The notes: a model not told the origin generated them from the sequence alone. A DNA stretch of 64,000 nt from Amycolatopsis jejuensis (GCF_000717335.1 NZ_JNYZ01000019.1:170894-234893), one strand, 5' to 3'. Counted from the first letter of the stretch, positions 43,518 through 51,787 are shown. Translations and numbers: made by a program.

Positions 43518-43725
43518 CCCGACCACCGATCGAGGCCCACCTTCGACATACCTACACACCCACACCGAACCCGACCACCGATCGAGGCCCACCTTCGACA
43601 TACCTACACACCCACACCGAACCCGACCACCGATCGAGGCCCACCGTCGACATACCTACACACCCACACCGAACCCGACCACCGATCGAGGCCCACCGTC
43701 GACATACCTGCACACCCACACCGGT
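43518..43725. repeat. Tandem repeat: four copies of a 52-bp unit
   Basis: Units start at 43518, 43570, 43622 and 43674. Each begins CCCGACCACCGATCGAGGCC and ends ACACACCCACACCGAA; copies differ at one base in the middle (CACCTTCG in units 1-2, CACCGTCG in units 3-4), and the last unit is slightly diverged at its end. The copies adjoin with no spacers, so this is not CRISPR. The period is not a multiple of three, arguing against coding. Confidence 0.92.
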
Positions 43726-43923
43726 CCCGGCCGCCCCGAGCGAGACCCAGGCTCACCACGCCCGCAATGGGCCTGACCACCCCGAGCGAACTGCACCCCC
43801 AGCACACCATCACCGGACCGGCCGCCCCGACCGAGACTCAGCACGCCCGCAATCGACCTGCCACCCCAGCCGAGGCCCACGTCCGCACGCCCCGCCCCGG
43901 CGAGCGCGCGAGACCACGCGGGC

Positions 43924-43978
43924 GTCCGTGAAGGGAACCATCACGGAATCTGATTCCGTGATGGTTCCCTTCACGGAC
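43924..43978. repeat. Perfect 55-nt palindrome (27-bp stem, 1-nt centre)
   Basis: The left arm begins GTCCGTGAAGGGAACCATCA and runs to GGAATC; the right arm is its exact complement, ending ATGGTTCCCTTCACGGAC. I checked the pairing at every position. It lies about 30 bp before the SDR promoter and could be a strong bidirectional terminator or a dispersed repeat element. Confidence 0.85.
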
Positions 43979-44009
43979 AACCGAGACCACATCTCTCCGA
44001 AACCCGGCC

Positions 44010-44057
44010 TTGACATCCCTAACTAGATAGTTACTCTAGTATCTAACCGGATAGTTA
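44010..44057 (+). promoter_or_regulatory. SDR operon promoter with two TetR-type operator sites
   Basis: TTGACA (44010-44015) and TACTCT (44032-44037) are 16 bp apart. TAACTAGATAGTTA (44020-44033, perfect palindrome around GA) and TAACCGGATAGTTA (44044-44057) are 24 bp apart and flank the -10. The decamer TAACCGGATA recurs, inverted, before the TetR gene at 46084. Confidence 0.6.
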
Positions 44058-44071
44058 CCCGAGGAGACGAC

Positions 44072-44947
44072 ATGAGCACCAGCCAGAAGACCGACAAGAC
44101 CCAGAAGACCTGGTTCATCACCGGCGCCTCGCGTGGGATCGGCCGCGAGCTGACCGAACAGGCGCTTCGCCGGGGTGACCGGGTCGCCGCCACCCTCCGC
44201 AACCCCTCCGTACTCGACGAGCTGCGCGAAACCTACGGTGACCAGCTCTGGACGGCCCGGCTGGACGTGACCGACGACGACGCCATGCGGGACGTCGTGG
44301 GCAGGGCGTTCGCCGAGCTCGGGCGGATCGACGTCGTCGTGTCCAATGCCGGGTACGGCCTCATCGGGGCTGCCGAGGAGTTCACCGACGAGCAGGTCGC
44401 CGCGATGATCTCGACGAACCTCACCGCCAGCATCCAGCTCGCCCGCACCACGACCCCGTACCTGCGCAAGCAGGGCGGTGGCCACTTCGTCCAGATGTCG
44501 AGCATGGGCGGGTTCATCACCTACACCGGGTTCGCCATGTACCACGCCACCAAGTTCGGCCTCGAGGGGTTCTTCGAGGCGTGGTCCAGCGAGGTCGAGC
44601 CGTTCGGCATCCGCACCACGCTGGTGGAGCCCGGCCAGATCCGGACGTCGTTCTACGAGACGACGCAGATCGCCGAGACCTCCGACGTCTACCGCGACCA
44701 CCCCTCGATGTGGCGTGGTGAGGTCGACCTCACCACGATGCCCGGCGACCAGGCCAAGGTCGCGGCCGCGATGATCGAGGCCGCCGACGCGCCGGCCCCG
44801 CCGAGCCGGCTGCTGCTCGGTTCGGACGCCTTCGCGATGGTCACCGGCGCGCTCGCCGAGCGGCTCGCCTACTTCCAGGCGCACGAGGCCGTGTCCCGCA
44901 GCACCGACATCGACGGGTTCGTGGCCACCGCCGCAACCGCGTCCTGA
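44072..44947 (+). CDS. Short-chain dehydrogenase/reductase
   Basis: 291 residues of the classical SDR family: NAD(P) site TWFITGASRGIGRELTEQAL, NAGYG after strand 4, catalytic Ser in MSSMGGF and YHATK (Tyr and Lys) near residues 155-160. A C-terminal extension (MPGDQAKVAAAMIEAADAPA) is shared with the SDR at 51796-52632. ATG 44072 follows GGAGACGAC. It is the first gene of an operon with an ABM monooxygenase, another SDR and a TetR whose operator sites flank the promoter. The substrate is unknown. Confidence 0.9.
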   Translation: MSTSQKTDKTQKTWFITGASRGIGRELTEQALRRGDRVAATLRNPSVLDELRETYGDQLWTARLDVTDDDAMRDVVGRAFAELGRIDVVVSNAGYGLIGAAEEFTDEQVAAMISTNLTASIQLARTTTPYLRKQGGGHFVQMSSMGGFITYTGFAMYHATKFGLEGFFEAWSSEVEPFGIRTTLVEPGQIRTSFYETTQIAETSDVYRDHPSMWRGEVDLTTMPGDQAKVAAAMIEAADAPAPPSRLLLGSDAFAMVTGALAERLAYFQAHEAVSRSTDIDGFVATAATAS

Positions 44948-44962
44948 CCGAGGACGGCCTCG

Positions 44963-45259
44963 TTGATTCTCATCACCAAGTTCCATCCCAATTCGGAAGA
45001 ATCCGCCGCGGAACTGCGTCAAAGGCTCCTCAAGGCCGCGACCGCAGTCCCGGCCGAGCAGGGAAACCTCGGCTACGAGGTCTGCGAACTCGACGGAACC
45101 CCCGGAACCCTGTACGTCGTCGAGTCCTGGCAGACCGCCGCGGACGCCGACCGGCATGTGCGGCTCATGACGGAGTCCGGCGCGATTGCCGGGCTGACAC
45201 CGCTCCTGGCCGAGCCACTGCACACGACCACCCTGAACGAGCTGAGGAAACAACCATGA
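44963..45259 (+). CDS. Antibiotic biosynthesis monooxygenase (ABM) domain protein
   Basis: 98 residues, one ABM ferredoxin-like domain: LITKFHPNSEESAAELRQRL, a central QGNLGYEVCELDGTPGTLYV and ESWQTAADADRHV with the usual late His. Such small proteins act as cofactor-independent monooxygenases or as binding subunits. It starts at TTG 44963 and overlaps the following SDR start by ATGA. Confidence 0.85.
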   Translation: MILITKFHPNSEESAAELRQRLLKAATAVPAEQGNLGYEVCELDGTPGTLYVVESWQTAADADRHVRLMTESGAIAGLTPLLAEPLHTTTLNELRKQP

Positions 45260-46008
45260 AACTCAAGGGAAATCGCGTCCTCGTCACCGGTGCCGGAACC
45301 GGCATGGGTCTGGAAGCCGCAAAGCAACTGACCGCACTCGGCAACGAAGTACTGATGGTCGCCCGGAACGAAGACCGGCTGCGGGAGGAGGCCGCCCGGC
45401 TGGCGAACGCCACCGTGTTCGCGTGCGACCTGTCCGACCCGGCGCAGATCGACGCGCTCGTCGCGCACGTCAGAGCAAACGTGCCCGGCCTCAACTGGGT
45501 CTTCCTCAATGCCGGGGTCACGCACACGTACAAGCTGTTCGGCACCGAGGACACCATCGGGCACGCGGCCAGGGAAATGGCGACCAACTACCTGTCGGCC
45601 GTCCGGATCCTGACCCTGCTCGAGCCCGTCCTCGCGCAGCAGGCCGACCCGGCGTTCATCCTCACCACCTCCGGGACGGCACTCGTCCCCGACATCTCGA
45701 ACCCGACCTACAGCGCGACGAAAGCCGCCCTGCACTCGCTCGCCCAGTCCGCCCGGCTCACGCTGGAGCGCAAGGGCTCGGCCATCAAGGTGTTCGAGAT
45801 CCTGGCCCCGCTGGTCGACTCGCCGTTCGCCAAGGACGTGCAGTCCGAGCACAAGCTGCCGCCCGCCGACGTCATCCGCGACGTGCTCGCCGACCTCGGC
45901 AAGGACGTCTACCAGATCCATCCGGGACCGGCCGTCAACCTGTACCGGCAGTTCCTCGAATCACCGGAGAAGGCACTTCACCTGATCAACCAGATGACGA
46001 ACGCCTAG
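45256..46008 (+). CDS. SDR family oxidoreductase (DltE-like)
   Basis: 250 residues: NAD(P) site RVLVTGAGTGMGLEAAKQL, NAGVTH, catalytic region TTSGTALVPDISNPTYSATK with Tyr and Lys. The pattern resembles DltE-type short-chain dehydrogenases. ATG 45256 overlaps the ABM gene by 4 nt. It ends 75 nt before the TetR gene of the same strand. The role is probably linked to the first SDR and the ABM protein; the substrate is unknown. Confidence 0.9.
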   Translation: MKLKGNRVLVTGAGTGMGLEAAKQLTALGNEVLMVARNEDRLREEAARLANATVFACDLSDPAQIDALVAHVRANVPGLNWVFLNAGVTHTYKLFGTEDTIGHAAREMATNYLSAVRILTLLEPVLAQQADPAFILTTSGTALVPDISNPTYSATKAALHSLAQSARLTLERKGSAIKVFEILAPLVDSPFAKDVQSEHKLPPADVIRDVLADLGKDVYQIHPGPAVNLYRQFLESPEKALHLINQMTNA

Positions 46009-46049
46009 CCGGAACCCGTGGTGGCCCGATGTGACACACTCGGGTCACC

Positions 46050-46063
46050 TATCCGGTTAGTTA
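46050..46063 (-). promoter_or_regulatory. Operator before the TetR gene
   Basis: TATCCGGTTAGTTA is the inverse of TAACTAACCGGATA and shares TAACCGGATA with the SDR promoter site. It is 20 nt before the TetR start, so the TetR protein probably represses itself and the SDR operon. Confidence 0.6.
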
Positions 46064-46083
46064 CCTACGAAGGGAGAGGCGCC

Positions 46084-46671
46084 GTGGCCTCGAAGCAGTC
46101 CCCCGATCCCGAGTCCAGCCGCGAACGCCTCCTCAAGGCCGCGTTCGCCGAGTTCACCGCGCACGGCCTGGCCGGCGGCCGCGTCGACCGCATAGCCGAA
46201 GCCGCCGGTTGCAACAAACGCCTCATCTACCTGTACTTCACCGACAAGAACGGGTTGTTCGACGCGGTGGTCAGCAGGCACATCGAGGCGATGATGGACG
46301 GGGTCAGCTTCGACGCAGACGACCTTCCCGCCTACGCCGGACGGCTGTTCGACTGGCTGTACGACCGGCCGGACGTGCTCCGGCTGTTCGGCTGGCGGAA
46401 CCTGGAGACGGACGAAACCTCCGACGTGGAGCGGCTTTCCTACGACCGGAAGCTCCAGGCGCTCACCACTGCGGCGGACAAGGAAAAGCTGGTGTCCGGC
46501 ATCGATCTCCGTGACCTGCTGACCCTGGTGATCGGGATGGTGACGGCGTGGGCCCGGCCGTCCCCGGCGCTGCTGGACACGGTCGGCCGGCTCACCGAGG
46601 CACCAGTCCGGCAGCGGGCCAGGGCTTCCCTGGTGGCCGCGGTGGAGCTCCTGGCTCCGGTGCAGTCCTGA
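46084..46671 (+). CDS. TetR family transcriptional regulator
   Basis: 195 residues. HTH: RERLLKAAFAEFTAHGLAGG, then AAGCNKRLIYLYFTDKNGLF; helical ligand domain after about residue 60. I start it at GTG 46084 (VASKQSPD) behind GGGAGAGG; the longer frame would include the operator. It likely represses the SDR-ABM-SDR operon and itself through the shared operator. It is convergent with the SDR at 46679. Confidence 0.88.
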   Translation: MASKQSPDPESSRERLLKAAFAEFTAHGLAGGRVDRIAEAAGCNKRLIYLYFTDKNGLFDAVVSRHIEAMMDGVSFDADDLPAYAGRLFDWLYDRPDVLRLFGWRNLETDETSDVERLSYDRKLQALTTAADKEKLVSGIDLRDLLTLVIGMVTAWARPSPALLDTVGRLTEAPVRQRARASLVAAVELLAPVQS

Positions 46672-46678
46672 GCGGTAC

Positions 46679-47461
46679 TCAAATGCCGGTCTTGCCGCCA
46701 TCGACGGCAAGAGTCTGCGCGGTGATGTAGGAACTCTCGTCCGAGAGAAAGAACAGTGCCGCATAAGCGATGTCCCACGCGGTGCCCATCCGCCGCAATG
46801 GCAACCCGGCGGTGCTTCGTTCCGGACGCCCCGCCGCGGCCCGGCGGCCGTTGGGCGTGTCGATCAATCCCGGCGCGACCATGTTCACCCGGATGTCCCG
46901 GTCGCCCAGCTCGCGCGCGGCGTGCCGCAGCAGACCGGCGAGAGCCGCCTTCGACGCCTCGTACGCCACCAGCCTGCTCCCCGACCGGAGGCCCGCGATG
47001 GACGAGATCAGCACGATCGAACCGCCGGGCGGCAGATGTGGAACGGCCGCCCGGACCGAGAGCATCGCGCCCCGGACGTTGACCCGGAACACGTCGTCCC
47101 AGGCATCCGGATCGGCACCGGCGAGATCGAGCCCCGCGATGCCGATGCCGACGTTGTAGATGATCCCGTCCAGGCCGCCCAGCCGCCGGTTCGCGGTTTC
47201 CACCATGGCCGCGATCTCCTCCGGCTCACGAGTGTCCGCACGGAGGGCGAATCCGCTGCCGGGTTCTGCTTCGAGCAGCGCGACGGTGGCCTCGGCCCGG
47301 TCGAGATGGTGGTCGGCCACGGCGACATCGGCACCCTCGCGGGCACACACGATCGCCATGGCCCGCCCGTTCCCGACCGGGTCGGTCGCCGCGTCGTGGA
47401 CGGTCTGCCCGCCCCCGACGACGAGGATCTTCCTGCCCGGCAACCGTCCCCTGCCGGTCAT
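46679..47461 (-). CDS. SDR family oxidoreductase
   Basis: 260 residues: N-terminal glycine motif KILVVGGGQTVHDAATDPVG, followed by GNGRAMAIVCAREGADVAVA; catalytic SSIAGLRSGSRLVAYEASKA (Ser, Tyr, Lys); C-terminal SSYITAQTLAVDGGK. It is close to the SDR at 48044-48841. ATG 47461 overlaps the CMD stop by 4 nt (ATGA). It is the last gene of the long minus-strand run beginning at the ABC substrate-binding protein. Confidence 0.9.
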   Translation of the reverse strand: MTGRGRLPGRKILVVGGGQTVHDAATDPVGNGRAMAIVCAREGADVAVADHHLDRAEATVALLEAEPGSGFALRADTREPEEIAAMVETANRRLGGLDGIIYNVGIGIAGLDLAGADPDAWDDVFRVNVRGAMLSVRAAVPHLPPGGSIVLISSIAGLRSGSRLVAYEASKAALAGLLRHAARELGDRDIRVNMVAPGLIDTPNGRRAAAGRPERSTAGLPLRRMGTAWDIAYAALFFLSDESSYITAQTLAVDGGKTGI

Positions 47462-48018
47462 CGCGGGAACCCGACGAGCCCGGGATCGAGCGCGACCCCG
47501 AACGCGTTCAGCATCATCGCGGTGAGCCGGTAGGTACCGGCGACCGCCACGATCTCCATCACCGTCTCGGCCGGGTAATGGGCGGTGAGCTCATCCCAGG
47601 TCCCGTCGGAAACCGTTGCGGTGTCGTGGAGTTCGTCGGCTGCCCGCAGTACCACCGCTTCGGCGGGTGGCCATTCCGCCTCGGCGAACTCCGCGACCGC
47701 CGCGATCTCCCGCTCCTCGACCCCGGCCCGGGCGGCGATCTTGCGGTGCTGTGCCCACTCGTATTCGCAGCCACAGCGAATCGCGGTCCGGAGGATCAAC
47801 AGCTCCCGGACCCGATCGGGCAAGGCGCCGTCGAACAGCAGGCCGTGGGCGAGGCCCAGCCATCGCTCGTACACGTGCGGGTTCCGCACGAACGTCGAGT
47901 AGATGTTCACCTCTCGCGGGGTCTTGGTGGCCTTCAGCAGCAGTGCGTCCTGTTCGGGAGTGCGGGCGTCCGGCGGCAGCGGGGCAAGGCGAACGGGCCG
48001 GGGCGTGGCCGTCGTCAT
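47458..48018 (-). CDS. Carboxymuconolactone decarboxylase (CMD/AhpD) family protein
   Basis: 186 residues of the AhpD-like helical fold. The motif LLILRTAIRCGCEYEWAQH matches the family's E/R-x-A-C-x-C-EYEW-x-x-H region. Members include carboxymuconolactone decarboxylases and peroxidase-like AhpD proteins; this class in CoA-type clusters is mostly uncharacterised. ATG 48018 (MTTATPRP) with GGAGAC six bases upstream is preferred to the longer frame, which would cover the operator at 48034. A TGAC-N5-GTCA site directly precedes it, so it may have its own promoter. Confidence 0.88.
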   Translation of the reverse strand: MTTATPRPVRLAPLPPDARTPEQDALLLKATKTPREVNIYSTFVRNPHVYERWLGLAHGLLFDGALPDRVRELLILRTAIRCGCEYEWAQHRKIAARAGVEEREIAAVAEFAEAEWPPAEAVVLRAADELHDTATVSDGTWDELTAHYPAETVMEIVAVAGTYRLTAMMLNAFGVALDPGLVGFPR

Positions 48019-48033
48019 CAGGTCTCCAATTCT

Positions 48034-48046
48034 TGACATAATGTCA
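48034..48046. promoter_or_regulatory. TGAC-N5-GTCA operator, site 1
   Basis: TGACAT-A-ATGTCA lies between the upstream SDR stop, whose TGA is part of the site, and the CMD start. On the minus strand it reads TGACATTATGTCAAGAAT, close to site 2. Confidence 0.6.
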
Positions 48047-48841
48047 GCCGATGTTGAGTGCCTGTCCCCCGTCAATGGGAATGGCGGCGCCGGTGATGAA
48101 CGAGGCATCGTCCGACGCGAGGAACAGCGCGGCGTTCGCGACATCCCACGCCGTACCCATCAACCCGCGCAAGGGGACCCGGGCGTTGCGCTCCGCGACC
48201 AGCTCGTCCCTCGGCCGTCCCCGGCGCACCGGATTGTCGATTGCCATCGGGGTGGCGATCAGCCCCGGGAGCAGGCAATTGACGCGGATGCCGTACGGGG
48301 CGTTCGTGATCGCCAGGTGCTCGGTGAGGGACACGACCGCGGCCTTCGTGGTGCGGTAGGCGACCAGCGGGTGGTTGATCGCGGAGGCGATCGAGCCGAT
48401 GTTGGTGATGACGCCGCTCTCCTGCGCCCGCATGTGCGGCAGGACGTACTTGCAGGTCAGCACCATGCCCTGCAGGTTGATCGCGGTGATTGCCGCGAAC
48501 GCTTCGGCGGTGATCTCGGTGACCGGCGCGTCGCCGGCGCTGAGGCTGACGCCGACGTTGTTGTGCAGCACGTCGATCCGGCCGAATCCGGACACCACGT
48601 CCTCGACCAGGGCGGCGAGGTCGGCCTCGCTGGTGACGTCGGCGCGCCGGGCAACGCACCGGCCGCCCTCCGCCACGATCATCGCCGCGGTCGCTTCGGC
48701 CGATTCGAGATCCCGGTCGGCCGCGATCACGGTCGCGCCGGAGCGGGCGTACCGCATCGCGCTCGCCCGCCCGTTTCCGACCGTCTCCCCTGGCGTTTGT
48801 CCCGCACCCAGCACGAGTGCGATGCGTCCGTCGAGTTTCAT
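48044..48841 (-). CDS. SDR family oxidoreductase
   Basis: 265 residues: start LDGRIALVLGAGQTPGETVG is an SDR glycine motif variant; NNVGVS; catalytic IGSIASAINHPLVAYRTTKA; end SFITGAAIPIDGGQ. It closely resembles the SDR at 46679-47461, including the long insertion after the first strand. ATG 48841 overlaps the flavin reductase stop (ATGA). Its stop codon lies inside operator site 1. It probably oxidises or reduces a hydroxy intermediate of the local pathway. Confidence 0.9.
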   Translation of the reverse strand: MKLDGRIALVLGAGQTPGETVGNGRASAMRYARSGATVIAADRDLESAEATAAMIVAEGGRCVARRADVTSEADLAALVEDVVSGFGRIDVLHNNVGVSLSAGDAPVTEITAEAFAAITAINLQGMVLTCKYVLPHMRAQESGVITNIGSIASAINHPLVAYRTTKAAVVSLTEHLAITNAPYGIRVNCLLPGLIATPMAIDNPVRRGRPRDELVAERNARVPLRGLMGTAWDVANAALFLASDDASFITGAAIPIDGGQALNIG

Positions 48842-49488
48842 GATGCGGCGTTCCCTGCCGGGAAGGACTCGCGATGAGCGTCGGCGGAAGGCGGATCCAT
48901 CCGGAACACGTCCCCGAACGAGGTGTAGAAAGGCCCGCCGATCCGGGCGACGGGATCGAGCCCGGCGGGGTCCACGCGGTGCCCGTCGAAAGCGCGCGAC
49001 GCAAGGTGGAACCACACGACCCGGCCGAAGACCATCGTCCCGTTCCCGATGTCCAGCGTCTGCTGCACAGTGCATTCGATGGCCGCCGGAGCATCCCGGA
49101 CGTACGGCGGCGCGACGAGCGTGCCCGGCGCGGCCGCGACGCGGGCCCAGCTGAACTCGTCCTCTTCGGCCGCCAGCTCGGCGCTGGTCAGGTTCATCGA
49201 GGCGGCAAGGGACCGGTCGACGAGGTTCACCACGAACTCCCCGGTTTCGACGACGTTGGCGAGCGTGTCCTTGATGTGATCGTCCCGCCTGCTGCTGGTG
49301 AAATGCACGATCGGCGGGTCGAGCGAGGCAATGTTGAAGAAGCTGTGCGGCGCGAGGTTGCGCACGCCGTCGCCGCTCACCGACGACACCCACGCGATCG
49401 GGCGCGGAACGACGAGCGAGGTCAGAATCGACCGCACGCGCCGGTCGGGCAGCTCGGCCGCGGCTAGTTCGTATCCGTCCGGGTTCAT
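48838..49488 (-). CDS. Flavin reductase family protein
   Basis: 216 residues of the FMN-binding split-barrel fold: VVPRPIAWVSSVSGDGVRNL, SFFNIASLDPPIVHFTSSRR, KDTLANVVETGEFVVNL, and the middle Y-V-R-D-A-P-A-AIECT segment. These proteins bind FMN and reduce it with NAD(P)H or act as flavin oxidoreductases themselves. ATG 49488 is 1 nt after the MBL stop. No partner monooxygenase is visible in the operon, so the electron acceptor is unknown. Confidence 0.87.
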   Translation of the reverse strand: MNPDGYELAAAELPDRRVRSILTSLVVPRPIAWVSSVSGDGVRNLAPHSFFNIASLDPPIVHFTSSRRDDHIKDTLANVVETGEFVVNLVDRSLAASMNLTSAELAAEEDEFSWARVAAAPGTLVAPPYVRDAPAAIECTVQQTLDIGNGTMVFGRVVWFHLASRAFDGHRVDPAGLDPVARIGGPFYTSFGDVFRMDPPSADAHRESFPAGNAAS

Positions 49489-49489
49489 G

Positions 49490-50254
49490 TCAGAACACCG
49501 GCCTCGGAGCGTGCGGAAGGTCGTCCCAGCAGCCGGGTTCGTGCCCGTAGACGACGAGCGCGCCGGCCGCCCGCAGGTCACGGAGCATCGCGAGCGAGGC
49601 GAGCGCGGCGGCGCGGTCGGCGACGATCCCGGCCATCCGGAGCCCGTCGAGATTGTCCTTGGTGTAGCAGGCATCCCCGCAGAGGACGACGTCCCGGCCG
49701 GGCCCCCGGACGACCAGGGACTGGTGCCCCGGGGTGTGGCCGTGGGTGGGCACGCAGACCACGGAACCGTCGCCGAAGACGTCGTACCGCCCATCGAGCA
49801 GCGTGACCTGCCGGCTGCTCGCGAAGTCGACCTGCCGGTATCCGCGGTGGGTGTCCGGGACCCTGGTCGCGTGGTCCCATTCGGCCCGCTGGATCAGGAT
49901 CTCGGCCTCCGGCAGCAGGGCATTGCCGCCGCAATGGTCGTAGTGCAGATGGGAATTCACCACGAAGTCGATGCTTTCCGGGGCCCGGCCCAGCTCGGCG
50001 AGCCGTTCGGCGACACTGTGGCCGCGCGGCAGGTCGACGCCGATCTCGGCGAGCCCGGCGGCCGAGAAGTAGGCCGGGAGATCGTCCCGTACCAGCGGGT
50101 TGAGCCCGGTGTCGAACACGACGGTGCCGCGCTCGTGCACCACCAGCACGGACAGGATCGGCACGGTGACCGGGTCGCGGCTCGCCCCGTCCCGCAGGAA
50201 GGACTGCGGGACCGTGGTGGTTCCGGTCTGGAAGGCGTACAGGCCAAGGGACAT
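49490..50254 (-). CDS. MBL-fold hydrolase, AHL-lactonase-like
   Basis: 254 residues of the metallo-beta-lactamase fold: VFDTGLNPLV, the metal motif SHLHYDHCGGN, THGHTPGHQSLVV, LCGDACY and a final GHEPG with the last His. The arrangement resembles N-acyl homoserine lactonases (AiiA-like) and also other lactone hydrolases, so ring-opening of a lactone intermediate fits this cluster. Site 2 of the TGAC-N5-GTCA set lies 23 nt upstream of its start. It is coupled to the flavin reductase by a 1-nt gap. Confidence 0.87.
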   Translation of the reverse strand: MSLGLYAFQTGTTTVPQSFLRDGASRDPVTVPILSVLVVHERGTVVFDTGLNPLVRDDLPAYFSAAGLAEIGVDLPRGHSVAERLAELGRAPESIDFVVNSHLHYDHCGGNALLPEAEILIQRAEWDHATRVPDTHRGYRQVDFASSRQVTLLDGRYDVFGDGSVVCVPTHGHTPGHQSLVVRGPGRDVVLCGDACYTKDNLDGLRMAGIVADRAAALASLAMLRDLRAAGALVVYGHEPGCWDDLPHAPRPVF

Positions 50255-50277
50255 CGAAACTCCCGGAGCGAGATTTT

Positions 50278-50290
50278 TGACATGATGTCA
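50278..50290. promoter_or_regulatory. TGAC-N5-GTCA operator, site 2
   Basis: TGACAT-G-ATGTCA lies between the acyl-CoA ligase stop (TGA inside the site) and the MBL gene. On the minus strand it reads TGACATCATGTCAAAAAT, nearly the same extended sequence as site 1. Confidence 0.6.
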
Positions 50291-51787
50291 GTCGAATGGA
50301 GAATGGTCCAGCTCGCGCTTGGCCACCTTCCCCGTGGCGGTCATCGGCAGCGCATCGACGAACTCGACGATCCGCGGATACTTGTAGGCGGCAATGCGCT
50401 CCCGCGCCCAGGCGACCAGGTCCGGCTCGGTGAGCGGCGCTTCCGGCATCCGGATCACGAACGCCTTCACCTCTTCCCCGTGCGAGGGATGCGGAACGCC
50501 CCGCACCGCGGCCAGCGACACCTGCGGGTGCGCCATGAGAAGCTCCTCCACCTCCCGCGGATACACATTGAATCCACCGCGGATGATGACGTCCTTGACC
50601 CGGTCGACCAGGTAGTAGTCGCCGTCCGCGTCACGCCGGGCGAGGTCGCCGGTCCGCAGCCATCCGTCGTGGAACGCGGCGGCGGTCGCTTCCGGCATCC
50701 CGAAGTACCGCTTCATCACCCCGGTCCCGCGTACCTCGATCTCGCCGACGACGCCGGGTTCGTGGATCACTTGCCCGTCGAGGTCCACGAGCCGCATTTG
50801 GACGCCCCAGATCGGCCGTCCGATGGAGCCGATCTTTCGAGTGCCGACCGGATCCCCCATGGCCACCACGGGGGAAGTCTCGGTGAGGCCGTATCCCTCG
50901 ACCACCGGCACTCCGAAGAGCCGCTCGAACTCCCGCAGCAGCTCCTCGGGCAGGCTCGCGCCGCCAGCCCCGGCGATGCGCACGTTCAGCTCCGGACGCT
51001 CGGCCGCGGCCGCGTGTCGCACGAGCTGCCAGTACATCGTGGGTACGCCCGCGAAGAACGTCACCTGCTCGCGGGCCATCAGCTCCAGCACCGCGGACGC
51101 ATCGAACCTCGAGACGAGCACCAGGGTCGCGCCGACCGCGATCCCGGCGTTCAGGTGCACCGTCGCGCCGTAGGAATGGAACAACGGCAAGGCAACCAGG
51201 TGCACGTCGCCACAGATCTCGTTGCGGTACTGGCGATTCACCGCGATGGCATTGAGGACCAGGTTCGCGTGTGTCAGCTCGGCGCCCTTGGGCCGTCCGG
51301 TCGTACCCGAGGTGTAGAGGATGACAGCAGTGGTGTCCGGGGAGGTCGGATGCACCGGAAAGCCTTGGCTGCCATCGGATTCGCAGTCGTCGATCAGCAC
51401 GAACCGCTCGCAGCCGGAATCCGCTGCCGCCGCTTCGGCCTCGGCAAGCCACTCGGCATGGTCCGGCGCGTGCACGAGATACGCCGCGGCCCCCGATTGG
51501 CGGAGCTGATAGGCGATTTCGTCCCGGCGCAGCAGGACGTTCAGCGGAACCACGATCGCCCCGAGCTTGAGGATGCCGTAGTAGACGACCGGGAATTCCG
51601 GCGTGTTGGGGCACGTCACAGCCACCCGGTCACCGGGGGCGACCCCGAGCTGGTGCAATCGGCGGGCGATGCCGTCCGATGCCCGGTCGAGCTCCCGGTA
51701 GGTCAGGCGCCGTCCGTCGTGGACGAGCGCTTCCCGGTCGGGATGGTTGCTCGCCGCGTCGCCGAGGAAGGTCGCTAGGTTCAGCAT
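50288..51787 (-). CDS. Acyl-CoA synthetase (AMP-dependent ligase)
   Basis: 499 residues of the ANL superfamily. Motifs: TAVILYTSGTTGRPKGAELT (P-loop-like A3), GYGLTETSPVV, WLRTGDLARRDADGDYYLVD, KDVIIRGGFNVYPREVEELL and the final PMTATGKVAKRELD with the catalytic Lys. It activates a carboxylic acid to its CoA thioester, the probable first step of the pathway after uptake by the ABC transporter. ATG 51787 is used; it lies 8 nt after the SDR stop. Its substrate is not readable from sequence. Confidence 0.9.
   Translation of the reverse strand: MLNLATFLGDAASNHPDREALVHDGRRLTYRELDRASDGIARRLHQLGVAPGDRVAVTCPNTPEFPVVYYGILKLGAIVVPLNVLLRRDEIAYQLRQSGAAAYLVHAPDHAEWLAEAEAAAADSGCERFVLIDDCESDGSQGFPVHPTSPDTTAVILYTSGTTGRPKGAELTHANLVLNAIAVNRQYRNEICGDVHLVALPLFHSYGATVHLNAGIAVGATLVLVSRFDASAVLELMAREQVTFFAGVPTMYWQLVRHAAAAERPELNVRIAGAGGASLPEELLREFERLFGVPVVEGYGLTETSPVVAMGDPVGTRKIGSIGRPIWGVQMRLVDLDGQVIHEPGVVGEIEVRGTGVMKRYFGMPEATAAAFHDGWLRTGDLARRDADGDYYLVDRVKDVIIRGGFNVYPREVEELLMAHPQVSLAAVRGVPHPSHGEEVKAFVIRMPEAPLTEPDLVAWARERIAAYKYPRIVEFVDALPMTATGKVAKRELDHSPFD

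Larger units (their letters stand above)
43311..44071. other. Gene-free stretch: promoter, tandem repeat, decayed repeats, palindrome
   Basis: About 760 bp without a credible gene. From left to right it holds the operator and promoter of the membrane-protein operon, a 52-bp tandem repeat (43518-43725), GC-rich sequence with weaker repeats (cacgcccgcaat occurs near 43757 and 43842), a 55-nt perfect palindrome and the promoter of the SDR operon. Open frames through the repeats change frame between units and look noncoding. Confidence 0.7.

Noticed and set aside
43518..43725. Possible CRISPR array
   Set aside because: The 52-bp units adjoin directly with no variable spacers, and no cas genes are nearby.
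43483..43931. Open frames over the tandem repeat as a repeat protein
   Set aside because: The repeat period is 52 bp, so the frame changes in each unit; no ribosome site or homology is seen.
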